Positions 42,003 to 51,765 of a stretch of 64,000 nucleotides of DNA are shown here, one piece after another. The position numbers and the translations under genes were made by a program. Every line of letters starts with the position of its first letter. The stretch's first letter is position 1. The notes beneath the pieces were generated by a model, which saw only the letters and a list, made by a program, of their open reading frames with translations, was not told the origin of the DNA and searched no databases. Source of the DNA: Bacteroidota bacterium (lineage in GTDB: Bacteria > Bacteroidota > Ignavibacteria > UBA10030); the NCBI GenBank assembly GCA_026416125.1, contig JAOAFT010000002.1, forward strand, positions 124,001 through 188,000, read 5' to 3'.

Positions 42003-43001
42003 TCAATTTTCTGTGCATTTTCGAAAGTATTCAATAATCTCACCTGCAAGCTGTTCCCACTCTGTACTTCCAGATACAGGAAACCATCGAATCCTCTGAT
42101 CTGCTCGGTACCATGTAAGCTGGCGTTTTGCAAATCTTCGGGTGTTCCGCTTGATAAGTTCAATCATCGTTGCATATGAAATTATCCCTTCAAAGTAATC
42201 GAACGCTTCCTTGTACCCAACTGTATTCAGAGCATTCAACGTCCGAGAATATCCGTTCTCTTGAAGCCAACGTACTTCATCAAGGAATCCACCATTAATC
42301 ATTGCGTCAACACGTTGATCGATTCGTAAATATAGTTCGGACCTTTCCCAGAAAAGTCCAACTTGTACGATTTTAAAAGGAGGACGTTTTTGTTGTGTTA
42401 GGTGAAAAAAAGAAATGGGTTTTCCAGTAAGGTAGTACACTTCAAGCGCACGAATAACTCGTCTTATTTTTGTTGGATCCATCGTTGTAGCTGCTGCAGG
42501 ATCAATACTCTGCAATCTGTTATAAAGCCATTCTGCTCCATACTCATTGAGTTCTTCGAGAAGCTGTTTTCGTAGTTCTTCACTTTTCCCAACGCCTTCA
42601 AAAAGACCATCGATTACTGCCTTTACATACAACCCTGACCCTCCAACGAGCAGTGGTTGTTTTCCTCGTTTATGAATGTTTTCGATACATTTCCTCGCCT
42701 CGTTACCATACTGTCCTGCACTGTAATCTTCCCTCGGATCGAGAATATCGATGAAATGGTGAGGTACCAGACGTAGCTCATCCTTCGTAGGTTTTGCAGT
42801 ACCGATCGTTAAATACTTATACACCTGCCGAGAATCAGCAGAGACAATTTCAGCATCGAGTCGGTTTGCTAGGATGAGAGAGAGGTGTGTTTTTCCTGAT
42901 GCTGTTGGTCCAACAATTGCGAGGATTGCTTTCTGTTCGGAATTCTGTTTCACTGAAGAGTTTGCTAGTTTTTCTACGGTGTAGAATTGATCCCGTTCCA
43001 C
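42003..43001 (-). CDS. miaA: tRNA dimethylallyltransferase
   Basis: ILAIVGPTASGKTHLSLILANRLDAEIVSADSRQVYKYLTIGTAKPT...KRNTRRFAKRQLTWYRADQRIRWF. Confidence 0.97.
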   Translation of the reverse strand: MERDQFYTVEKLANSSVKQNSEQKAILAIVGPTASGKTHLSLILANRLDAEIVSADSRQVYKYLTIGTAKPTKDELRLVPHHFIDILDPREDYSAGQYGNEARKCIENIHKRGKQPLLVGGSGLYVKAVIDGLFEGVGKSEELRKQLLEELNEYGAEWLYNRLQSIDPAAATTMDPTKIRRVIRALEVYYLTGKPISFFHLTQQKRPPFKIVQVGLFWERSELYLRIDQRVDAMINGGFLDEVRWLQENGYSRTLNALNTVGYKEAFDYFEGIISYATMIELIKRNTRRFAKRQLTWYRADQRIRWFPVSGSTEWEQLAGEIIEYFRKCTEN

Positions 43002-43627
43002 CCTTTTTTACCAATGAGTGGAACAAACTTAAATCCCAAAACTTCTTCCACTGAATATTCGCTTCCTTTACGCGTGATAATCTGCATTGCTTGGGTATCA
43101 AGATTACCAACTGGAATAACAAGTCGTCCTCCATCCGCAAGTTGATCGAGCAACGGTTTTGGTACTTCAGGAGCTGCTGCCGTTACAATAATACCATCGT
43201 ACGGTGCAAACTCACTCCATCCAATTGTACCATCACCACAGAGCGTTGCAACACGGTATCCCAGTTTTTCGAGGAGTTTTCGTGCTTGGAGGTGAAGTTC
43301 CATGTGTCGTTCAATTGTAAAGACACGGCACCCCATCTCAGCGAGAATTGCAGCTTGATATCCAGATCCTGTTCCAATTTCAAGTACTTTCGAATCCTTT
43401 CCCACTTGTAATTTCTCAGTTTGGAAAGCAACAGTGTAGGGTTGTGAAATTGTCTGGCCTTGAGATATTGGTAGTGCTGTGTCTTCGTATGCACGATTTA
43501 CATGAGCAGGATGAACAAATAATTCGCGCGGTACTTTACCGATTGCTCGAAGCACTTGCTCATCCCGAATACCTTTGCGTCGGAGTAGCTCCACCAACTG
43601 TTGTCGTTCATGCTCAAATCGTGTCAT
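42974..43627 (-). CDS. pcm: Protein-L-isoaspartate O-methyltransferase
   Basis: ALPISQGQTISQPYTVAFQTEKLQVGKDSKVLEIGTGSGYQAAILAEMG...GRLVIPVG. Confidence 0.96.
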   Translation of the reverse strand: MTRFEHERQQLVELLRRKGIRDEQVLRAIGKVPRELFVHPAHVNRAYEDTALPISQGQTISQPYTVAFQTEKLQVGKDSKVLEIGTGSGYQAAILAEMGCRVFTIERHMELHLQARKLLEKLGYRVATLCGDGTIGWSEFAPYDGIIVTAAAPEVPKPLLDQLADGGRLVIPVGNLDTQAMQIITRKGSEYSVEEVLGFKFVPLIGKKGWNGINSTP

Positions 43628-44298
43628 GAGTAGTCCTTGAGTAGCACATTGAGAAAGTTAACAGTTGTTTTCCATTTTTTCATGTAACTTTTTTCATTTC
43701 CATACACTGTTTGAATTGGTACATGAGCAACAGAAAATCCTCGAAGCACCCCTTTGATGAGAAACTCTGTCTCTGCTTCATACCCGTCCGATTGAATTTT
43801 TATGTGCTCCAACACAGTTCGTCGAATCATTCGAAATCCACATTGGCTATCAAAAATCCGAGTACCTGTCCGTGCTGAGACAAGGAATGATGTTATCACA
43901 TTAGAACACCGACGATGGAATGGCATAGATGTTCCGTATCGTTTCCTATAACCAAGAACAATATCGGCGTTCGTTTTCCGCTGGATTTCAAAGAACTTCG
44001 GACATTCCTCAGGTATGTGCTGTAAATCTGCATCAAGTGTAATTACCCATTCAATTGATGTAGCGTTGAGCACGTACTCAAATCCTGTACGGAGTGCAGC
44101 TCCTTTGCCTAAATTTTTCTCGTGAGAAAGAAGTGTTATGTGGCATGGATTAACACATTGCTTCGTCCCATCTGTTGAACCATCATCCACAACAATAATG
44201 GAGCTGTTTGGCATTACACATTGTACTCGTTGAATGAGTTTCAAAAGTGTAGCTTGAGCGTTGTAAGCAGGAATCACAATAGCAGGTCTAAGTTCCAT
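43624..44298 (-). CDS. Glycosyltransferase family 2 (dolichol-phosphate mannosyltransferase-like)
   Basis: IVIPAYNAQATLLKLIQRV...IIVVDDGSTDGTKQC...NLGKGAALRTGFEY...VITLDADLQHIPEEC. Confidence 0.92.
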   Translation of the reverse strand: MELRPAIVIPAYNAQATLLKLIQRVQCVMPNSSIIVVDDGSTDGTKQCVNPCHITLLSHEKNLGKGAALRTGFEYVLNATSIEWVITLDADLQHIPEECPKFFEIQRKTNADIVLGYRKRYGTSMPFHRRCSNVITSFLVSARTGTRIFDSQCGFRMIRRTVLEHIKIQSDGYEAETEFLIKGVLRGFSVAHVPIQTVYGNEKSYMKKWKTTVNFLNVLLKDYS

Positions 44299-44301
44299 TC
44301 A

Positions 44302-45126
44302 CTATCCTTTAAGAACATCGACAACTTGTGCAACTCGCTTCATTACTTTCACATCATGTACTCGTACAATTTGTGCTCCATTCAAAATACACATAGCAAC
44401 CGCCGCTGCTGTGCCTTCCACACGTTCGTGTGGTGGCAGATTCAATATTGCACCAATAAACGACTTTCTGGATGGCCCAACAAGAAGAGGATACCCAAGC
44501 TTTTTGAATTGTGAGAGTTCACGAATGAGCTGTATATTATGTTCAAACGTTTTTCCAAAACCGATGCCAGGATCAACAATAATTTGACGAATCCCTCTTT
44601 GTGTTGCATAGAATGCTCGTTGTTCTAAAAAATTAAAGACTTCACTGGTTACATGGTTATAGGTTGGATGTTCCTGCATCGTTTTTGGAGTTCCCTGAAT
44701 ATGCATTAGAACTACCGAAGCATTGCTTTCTGCAACAACATCGGCCATGTGAATGTCAAACGTCATTCCACTAATATCGTTTACTATTGAAGCACCTGCA
44801 TCTAGCGCAGCACGAGCAACTTCTGACTTGTACGTATCAATCGAGATCGGAATCACCGTTCGTTTGGAAAGTTGGTCAATGACAGGAATTGTACGGCGTA
44901 TTTCTTCATCAACCGCTACTGGATCGGATCCTGGTCGAGTAGATTCACCACCAATATCAATTATATCGGCACCTTCATCAATCAATTGAAGAGCATGGTC
45001 AACTGCTGCACTGGTTGAATAATACTTACCTCCATCAGAAAACGAGTCTGGAGTGACATTGACAATCCCCATTAAATATGTCCGTTGTGAAAAATCGTAT
45101 TCAACAGAACCAAACCGATACCGCAT
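44302..45126 (-). CDS. folP: Dihydropteroate synthase
   Basis: LMGIVNVTPDSFSDGGKYYSTSAAVDHALQLIDEGADIIDIGGESTRPGSDPV...LVGPSRKSFIGAIL...RVHDVKVMKRVAQVVD. Confidence 0.97.
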   Translation of the reverse strand: MRYRFGSVEYDFSQRTYLMGIVNVTPDSFSDGGKYYSTSAAVDHALQLIDEGADIIDIGGESTRPGSDPVAVDEEIRRTIPVIDQLSKRTVIPISIDTYKSEVARAALDAGASIVNDISGMTFDIHMADVVAESNASVVLMHIQGTPKTMQEHPTYNHVTSEVFNFLEQRAFYATQRGIRQIIVDPGIGFGKTFEHNIQLIRELSQFKKLGYPLLVGPSRKSFIGAILNLPPHERVEGTAAAVAMCILNGAQIVRVHDVKVMKRVAQVVDVLKG

Positions 45127-45171
45127 AGTTACTTCACGAGGCTTTAGTTTTTATTGTACATTTTACTTTGG

Positions 45172-46629
45172 TTACTTTGATATTTCTGTATTATCCCACG
45201 CGAGTCGTAATAAACCTATGCCGACCGCTTTCACACCCCATACAATGTGTGGTTCGCGATCTGTTGTTAACCGAGGGATGTCGAGTGAAGAGTGATAGTA
45301 CGGTGAATATCCAATGATGACAGTATCAGCGGCTCCTTTCCACGCCTTCGAACCCCACCCTTTTGTTTGAGCAACGGCTTTTGGTTCATTCCATGCAGCA
45401 GTGAAAACAGTAATCACAGGGATTTCTCGCTGACGCACGCGCAATTGTCGTAGATACTGCGGCAAAAAAACATGCGAATCAGTACCACCTTGGAACGGAA
45501 TCGTTGTTGCTTCTTTCCAAAACCCTTGCTTCCCAGCGTATTCTTCGCCAATAGAATTGAAAACCCGAAGAAGATGTTCATTGAATGGTACATCATTTCC
45601 TTCGAAGTAGACACAATATCTGGGACGACCGATGCCAATTTGGTCAACATTTATAACTCCACGAATCTGATCGAGCTCATAGTCACGTTTTTTTACAAAA
45701 TCGCTTGCTGATACATACTCCGTACCCCAGATGATGAATCGAAGTGTATAGACTGGCGGTTGAATGAGCTTCATCCTTACCATGGCACTTAAAATACGAG
45801 CAACCTCCAAGATACCAGCAACGCCCGAGGCGTTATCGTCAGCTCCCGGACCACCAGAATCTGAGTCACCGTGTGCGCAGACGATATAGTACTGCGAAGA
45901 TTTACCCTTTAGCGTAGCAATGACTGTCTTCGAATTACCATACCTGATAACAGTCTTCGATGAATATCGAAGTGTAATTGGGGTCCCGTACTCAAGTTCC
46001 TGTCTTAGTCGTTCTCCTGCAAACCGGGAAATATTGTACACCGGAACTTTATTGGATTGCGAAGGTGTCAATTGGGTAATCATCGCTCCATGCATGTAGG
46101 CCTCAGAGTTGACTACACTGTAGTGAAGAATACACCGAATACCGGCATTGGAAAGTTCTTCGTAGAGTTCGTGTGTTAATGGTACATTAATGAGTACTGC
46201 TCGGTTACGAACACTATCAAGAGTGAGTGCACCAGGGCGAATGTACTTCAACTCGCACACCGTTTCTGAAACAGAAGGAGAAAAACCTGCAAGCCATTCA
46301 TTTTGAATTAACCCTCTTAACCGCTTGGGTGATTCTACTTTGAGTTTCCACTGGTGGTGAGTGTATGTAAGACGTTCCGGTGATTCCAAAATCTCTACAG
46401 ACAGTCCATACTCTTTGAATCGAGTACTTATCATACGAACAGCTTGATCACCCGAGTTTGTTCCACCCATTCTATTTCCAATCAGAACAAGTTCACGTAC
46501 AGTTCGCTGGAGTATCTGTTGAGAAACTTTAGTGCTGAACTGTACTTCTACACTGCGCTGAGCCAAAAGAGGAATACAATAGAGGGAAAAAAGTACTATG
46601 ACTCTTAACCGAATGTTCACGTCCAACAT
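45172..46629 (-). CDS. M28 family metallopeptidase with signal peptide
   Basis: YYIVCAHGDSDSGGPGADDNASGVAGILEVARIL...RFIIWGTEYVSASDFVKK...QGGTDSHVF. Confidence 0.9.
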   Translation of the reverse strand: MLDVNIRLRVIVLFSLYCIPLLAQRSVEVQFSTKVSQQILQRTVRELVLIGNRMGGTNSGDQAVRMISTRFKEYGLSVEILESPERLTYTHHQWKLKVESPKRLRGLIQNEWLAGFSPSVSETVCELKYIRPGALTLDSVRNRAVLINVPLTHELYEELSNAGIRCILHYSVVNSEAYMHGAMITQLTPSQSNKVPVYNISRFAGERLRQELEYGTPITLRYSSKTVIRYGNSKTVIATLKGKSSQYYIVCAHGDSDSGGPGADDNASGVAGILEVARILSAMVRMKLIQPPVYTLRFIIWGTEYVSASDFVKKRDYELDQIRGVINVDQIGIGRPRYCVYFEGNDVPFNEHLLRVFNSIGEEYAGKQGFWKEATTIPFQGGTDSHVFLPQYLRQLRVRQREIPVITVFTAAWNEPKAVAQTKGWGSKAWKGAADTVIIGYSPYYHSSLDIPRLTTDREPHIVWGVKAVGIGLLRLAWDNTEISK

Positions 46630-46727
46630 TTTAAGCTCATGGAAAGTAAAAAATACCTTGCAAACAGTATACCGAATAGTTGGAAAATCATCAACCGGAA
46701 CACAGATGTAGGGGTAGACAAAATCTT

Positions 46728-47342
46728 TCAGATGTACTTTCGCACATCGACCCAGCGCATACCTGCACGTTCAGCTGCAGCCAAACCAAGATCACCATCT
46801 TCAAACACGAGACACTGGTGAGGTTGAACATTCATCCGACGAGCAGCTTCAAGAAAAATATCTGGTGCTGGCTTCGGCTTTACTGAATCATCGGCAGTCA
46901 CAATCACTCGAAACCATGAGAGAATTCCTAGTATCATTAACTCCTTTTCTACAATTTCACGTACTCCACCAGAGGCAACTGCCATGGGAAGTTTCGATCG
47001 ATACTCTTTGGCAATTGCTACAACAGCATTAATCGGCGTAATCATGTGGATGTGATTAAGAACGTAGAGATGTTTCAATCGTACAATTTCAACACTCTTT
47101 AAAGCAGTTCCAAAATGATTGTTGTACTCGTCAATGAGTTCTGTTTCCTTCATCCCTTTACGTAAGAGGAAAAACTCATCATCGTACGGTACTCCCGACA
47201 AAGAAAGCACATGTTTCCAGGCGGCAGTGTGAAGTGGCATAGAATCAACGAGTGTTCCATCGCAATCAAATATCAAACCTTGACAATCTGAAGGAACACT
47301 TATTCGACCGTACAGAGTGGATACAGACATCGCTTCGCGCAT
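46728..47342 (-). CDS. HAD-superfamily phosphatase (beta-phosphoglucomutase-like)
   Basis: QGLIFDCDGTLVDSMPLHTAAWKHVLS...AVASGGVREIVEKELMILGI...CLVFEDGDLGLAAAERAGMRWVDV. Confidence 0.9.
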   Translation of the reverse strand: MREAMSVSTLYGRISVPSDCQGLIFDCDGTLVDSMPLHTAAWKHVLSLSGVPYDDEFFLLRKGMKETELIDEYNNHFGTALKSVEIVRLKHLYVLNHIHMITPINAVVAIAKEYRSKLPMAVASGGVREIVEKELMILGILSWFRVIVTADDSVKPKPAPDIFLEAARRMNVQPHQCLVFEDGDLGLAAAERAGMRWVDVRKYI

Positions 47343-47355
47343 CTAGAAGGGATTT

Positions 47356-48048
47356 TTACCGCTGTTGACCGTAGTAAGCTCCTGAACCGTGCTTTCGTTG
47401 AAAATGTTTTCGAAGAATATACTTTGGAAGTTGTTGACTTGTTGGTTGAAGAATAAGAGTGTACAATGCCATTTCTGCTATACGCTCAAGCGATAACATG
47501 TGTTCTACTGCCTCCAATGCAGACGATCCCCAGGTAAACGGCGCATGCCCAGCAACAAGTACACCAGGCAATGACTGAGGATCTAAATTTTTAAAGCGTT
47601 CGATTATCACTTTCCCTGTATTGAGTTCGTACTGTGTTTCAACCTCCTTTTTCGTGAGAAACCGCGTTACAGGGACCGGACCATTGAAAACATCGGCATG
47701 TGTCGTACCGACGCATGGTATTTCTACTCGTGCTTGTGCAAATGCCGTTGCATAGGTACTGTGACTGTGCGCTATTCCACCAATAGCAGGGAACATTCGA
47801 TATAATTCAAGGTGCGTTGGAGTATCAGAGGATGGTTTTAATTCACCATCAATGAGATTACCATTCAGATCAACGACAACCATGTGATTCGGAGTCAACT
47901 CAGCATATGGTACACCACTAGGTTTAATGACTACAACACCTTTTTCACGATCAATCCCGCTCACGTTTCCCCACGTAAGAGAAACTAGCCCCCACTCAAC
48001 TAATTTTAGGTTTGCTTCGAAAACTTCTTTCTTTAGCTTTTTATACAT
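47356..48048 (-). CDS. araD: L-ribulose-5-phosphate 4-epimerase
   Basis: LVEWGLVSLTWGNVSGIDREKGVVVIKPSGVPYAELTPNHMVVVDLNG...PSSDTPTHLELYRMFPAIGGIAHSHSTYATAFAQA...VLVAGHAPFTWG. Confidence 0.96.
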   Translation of the reverse strand: MYKKLKKEVFEANLKLVEWGLVSLTWGNVSGIDREKGVVVIKPSGVPYAELTPNHMVVVDLNGNLIDGELKPSSDTPTHLELYRMFPAIGGIAHSHSTYATAFAQARVEIPCVGTTHADVFNGPVPVTRFLTKKEVETQYELNTGKVIIERFKNLDPQSLPGVLVAGHAPFTWGSSALEAVEHMLSLERIAEMALYTLILQPTSQQLPKYILRKHFQRKHGSGAYYGQQR

Positions 48049-48066
48049 TCGTACCTCGTATTCCTT

Positions 48067-50034
48067 CTATCTTCGTAAAAACCACACTTTCATTAGTGTA
48101 TTACCTCGATTTGCCCAGCAAAAGTATGGAATCGCTGTAAACGGTACAGTTTGTAAGTGAGATAGATCTGAAACATTTCCTGAAACAACAACCATGTCTC
48201 CAAGATCTGTTCTCCGATATTCTGCACGTAAGGACACTGTATTGTTGACGACAATGCTATCAAGAGGATAGTTGTTATCAATACCTTCAGCACAGTAAAT
48301 AAAGGGACCATATTCGATCACAACACGATTTCTGTTTTCAAGAACATTCTCATGAGCTACAACACGACGTACTTTCATTGGGTAATCAAGAACAAGTCGA
48401 TCGTTTGTATTCCACTGCCGAGTAATGGTAATATATCCACGGTCGTATATGATCGGTATTTTTTTTCCATTTAGTACAATACGTACCATCGTACTGGATG
48501 AATCGAGATAGGAATACAGTGTACCCGGAAGTACAGAGTTTTGAACCCAACCAGGGATACGGACTTTAAGAGTGAAAGGCTTCGGTTTCTCTGTCTGTAC
48601 TCTAATTTTAACTTTCCCATTCCAGGGATATTCACCCTGTTGTACCAGGTGAACGGTGTTCGATCGAAGCGTCAAAGTCGCATTACTAGCAACATAGAGA
48701 TTGATATACACCGTATCACCACTTGTAGAGTAGATATAGCTTGGAATACTTGGGAAAAACCGTACTACATTTGTTGGACAACATGCACACTCGAACCATT
48801 CTTGTCGTGTTTGAAAACCGACATTGAACGGTGTTGTTCCATTATATTCGAGTGGATTAACATAGAAGAATCGCTTCCCATCCTTTGAAAGTCCAGAAAG
48901 GAGGCTATTGTAGAGTACCCGTTCGATCACCGTGAAGTAGATAGCATTCCCCGTAAGCTGGAAGAGTCGTGCATTCCACAGCACCGTTCCGATAGAAGCA
49001 CATGTTTCACAGTATGCAGTGCTATTGGGAAGTTCATACTCCTCTCCAAATGACTCGCCATCGTGACGTGATCCAATTCCGCCGGTAATGTACATTTTCT
49101 TTTCAACCATATTGTGCCATACTCGTTGTACAGCACGTAAGTATTCAACGTTATCATAAAGTTGTGCAATATCCGTCATTCCAGTATACATGTAAACTGC
49201 ACGTACAGCGTGTCCCACAATTTCATTTTGCTGTAGTACTGGAACATGGTCTTGGCTATAAGGCCCATAGAGTTTATGTGTGGTTGAATCTCCTCGAATA
49301 TCAAGAAAGAATTTTGCGAGTCGTGCATATTCTACATTTCCTGTCACACGCGCAAGTTTTACTAATCCAGTTTCAACTATTTGGTGCCCAGGTGGAAGTG
49401 TTAATTTACCATACCCAAATGTACGGAGTAACAAGTCTGCATTCTTGATTGCAACGTTGAGAAGAGTACGTTTTCCTGTTGCAATATAGTGGGCAACGGC
49501 AGCTTCGTATAGATGACCAGCGTTATACAATTCATGATTTGCTTCTTCGCCAAGCCACCTTTCCCCTACTTTTTTTGCCCACCATGCTGGTGGATTTTGT
49601 GGATCGATTGTCATCCACGTTGTAAGGTAACCATCTGGCTCTTGAGCAAGAGCAATGGTTGTAATAAGGGAATCGATCATCGCTTCGAGAGAAGGATTAG
49701 GGAACAACATGAGTGAATAAGAAGCCCCTTCGATAACTTTATACACATCGGTATCATCGAAAGGCATTTTCCCTCGTACTGAACCTTTCTTTATACCGGC
49801 AGCAATGAGAAAATTATCAATTCTCCCCTCTTCATTGCACTTTGCTATACAATGTGGAATAGTTACACTTTGAATAAGTTTCATTTTTGGTAACCAAAAA
49901 CTATCAGTAAGTGTAACATTGCGGAGAGATACAAACGAAATGGGGTAATCAGGGAGTACTTGCTGTGAATAACACACAAGTGATACTCCAAAAAGGAGAA
50001 CTTTTACTTTTTTCACTACTCTTTGGTGTGTCAC
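48067..50034 (-). CDS. Glycoside hydrolase family 127-like protein (DUF1680; beta-L-arabinofuranosidase type)
   Basis: Signal peptide; LRNVTLTDSFWLPKM; YITGGIGSRHDGESFGEEYELPNSTAYCETCASIGTVLWNARLF; WFECACCPTNVVRFF. Confidence 0.93.
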   Translation of the reverse strand: MTHQRVVKKVKVLLFGVSLVCYSQQVLPDYPISFVSLRNVTLTDSFWLPKMKLIQSVTIPHCIAKCNEEGRIDNFLIAAGIKKGSVRGKMPFDDTDVYKVIEGASYSLMLFPNPSLEAMIDSLITTIALAQEPDGYLTTWMTIDPQNPPAWWAKKVGERWLGEEANHELYNAGHLYEAAVAHYIATGKRTLLNVAIKNADLLLRTFGYGKLTLPPGHQIVETGLVKLARVTGNVEYARLAKFFLDIRGDSTTHKLYGPYSQDHVPVLQQNEIVGHAVRAVYMYTGMTDIAQLYDNVEYLRAVQRVWHNMVEKKMYITGGIGSRHDGESFGEEYELPNSTAYCETCASIGTVLWNARLFQLTGNAIYFTVIERVLYNSLLSGLSKDGKRFFYVNPLEYNGTTPFNVGFQTRQEWFECACCPTNVVRFFPSIPSYIYSTSGDTVYINLYVASNATLTLRSNTVHLVQQGEYPWNGKVKIRVQTEKPKPFTLKVRIPGWVQNSVLPGTLYSYLDSSSTMVRIVLNGKKIPIIYDRGYITITRQWNTNDRLVLDYPMKVRRVVAHENVLENRNRVVIEYGPFIYCAEGIDNNYPLDSIVVNNTVSLRAEYRRTDLGDMVVVSGNVSDLSHLQTVPFTAIPYFCWANRGNTLMKVWFLRR

Positions 50035-50040
50035 CTTGAT

Positions 50041-51744
50041 CTACCTAGACTGCTGGCGAACAGAATCCCGGATTTGAATAAGTTCTTTCATGACATTGTA
50101 GAGTGAACCGTGCCACGCCTGCGTTCCAAAGGCATCGTGCAATTGCCAGTAAAGTGCATAGAGCTTCTTGTAGATTTCGTGATTTTTCGAATTTGGATGG
50201 TATACTTTTCCAATACCTGTCATAGCATCTTTTGCTTCTTCAATTGTTCTATAGCCACCAGCACTTTCACCTGCAGCAACCGCAGCAAACATTGCCGCAC
50301 CAAGAGCTGGGGTTTGTTCACTCCGTGAGACTTTCATTGGTCGTCCTGTAACATCTGCATAGATTTGCATCAGGAGTGGATTTTTTGTCGCCAGCCCTCC
50401 ACAGTTGATTATGTCTGTAATCTTGACACCATACTCTTCGATCCGATCGATTATGCGGAGAGCGCCAAATGCAGTTGCTTCAATAAGTGCACGATATATT
50501 TCTGGTGCTGTTGTATGGAGAGTTTGGCCAAGGAGCAATCCTGTGAGCCGTACATCGACAAGGATTGTTCGATTCCCATTATTCCAATCAAGAGCAAGGA
50601 GTCCACTCTCACCAGGTTTAAGCTTCCTTGCTTCCCGTTGAAGAGAGTCGAATTTATCCTCTTGTGTTTTTCCATAGGTATTGGGTACCAAGGAATTCAC
50701 AAACCAGAGAAATATATCACCGACTGCCGATTGACCAGCTTCGATACCATAGTAGCCACTCATAACAGAGCCATCGACAATACCACACACACCAGGAATA
50801 TCATTCAGCGGTTTGTCGTGCGGATAAACCATAATATCGCACGTACTAGTACCGAGAATTTTCACAAGCGTTCCAGGACTAATACCAGCACCAACGGCTC
50901 CCATGTGTGCATCGAATGCTCCAACTGCAACAGCTGTTTTCTGCGATAATCCTAATCGCTGTGCCCACTGTTTTGAAAGAAATCCTGCACATTCGTCTGC
51001 AGTATAGGCTTCATTGTATAACCGTCGACGAAGAGATCCTAAGCCAGGTTCCAATGTTTCCAAGAACTCTTCATCAGGTAACCCACCCCACTGCTTATTG
51101 TACATTGCCTTATGACCTGCAGCGCATACACTCCGTTTAAACGTTGAGAGCGATGGAGCTTCGATGAGCATCATTGGAATCCAATCGCAAATTTCCATCC
51201 AACTGAATGCTGCATTGTATACCTCCGGTGCAGTTCGTTTACAGTGAAGAATCTTGCTCCACCACCACTCCGAAGAATACACGCCACCAATCTTTGCAAG
51301 ATACTGCGGACGTATTTTCTGTGCAGTTTCTGTTATATATTCTGCTTCCGCAAAACTCGTGTGATCTTTCCACAACCATACCATAGCAGCTGGATTTTTC
51401 TTGAAACGCTTATCGAAGCAAAGCGGTAACCCTCTTTCATCGACTGGTAATGGACTACTTCCCGTTGTATCAATACCGATACCAATAACAGCATCTGGAG
51501 TAAAAGTTTTTTTCACATTTTTTGCTTGTCGCAGAACACTCTTAACACATACCTCAATTCCCTTCAAGTAATCGCGAGGATTCTGACGTGCCAAAAGCGG
51601 GTTTCGTGGGTCAACAATTACCCCTGCTTTTCCAGAAGGGTACTGAAAAACCTCTGTTGCAAGTTCTTTCCCATTCGTAACATCAACAAGCACTGCTCGA
51701 CATGAATTCGTCCCAAAATCCAATCCTATGACATACTTTGCCAT
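50041..51744 (-). CDS. araB: Ribulokinase
   Basis: YVIGLDFGTNSCRAVLVDVTNGKELATEVFQYPSGKAGVIVDPRNPLLARQNPRDYLKGIEV...GIGIDTTGSSPLPVD. Confidence 0.95.
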   Translation of the reverse strand: MAKYVIGLDFGTNSCRAVLVDVTNGKELATEVFQYPSGKAGVIVDPRNPLLARQNPRDYLKGIEVCVKSVLRQAKNVKKTFTPDAVIGIGIDTTGSSPLPVDERGLPLCFDKRFKKNPAAMVWLWKDHTSFAEAEYITETAQKIRPQYLAKIGGVYSSEWWWSKILHCKRTAPEVYNAAFSWMEICDWIPMMLIEAPSLSTFKRSVCAAGHKAMYNKQWGGLPDEEFLETLEPGLGSLRRRLYNEAYTADECAGFLSKQWAQRLGLSQKTAVAVGAFDAHMGAVGAGISPGTLVKILGTSTCDIMVYPHDKPLNDIPGVCGIVDGSVMSGYYGIEAGQSAVGDIFLWFVNSLVPNTYGKTQEDKFDSLQREARKLKPGESGLLALDWNNGNRTILVDVRLTGLLLGQTLHTTAPEIYRALIEATAFGALRIIDRIEEYGVKITDIINCGGLATKNPLLMQIYADVTGRPMKVSRSEQTPALGAAMFAAVAAGESAGGYRTIEEAKDAMTGIGKVYHPNSKNHEIYKKLYALYWQLHDAFGTQAWHGSLYNVMKELIQIRDSVRQQSR

Positions 51745-51765
51745 TATATTACTCCCTCAGTGATT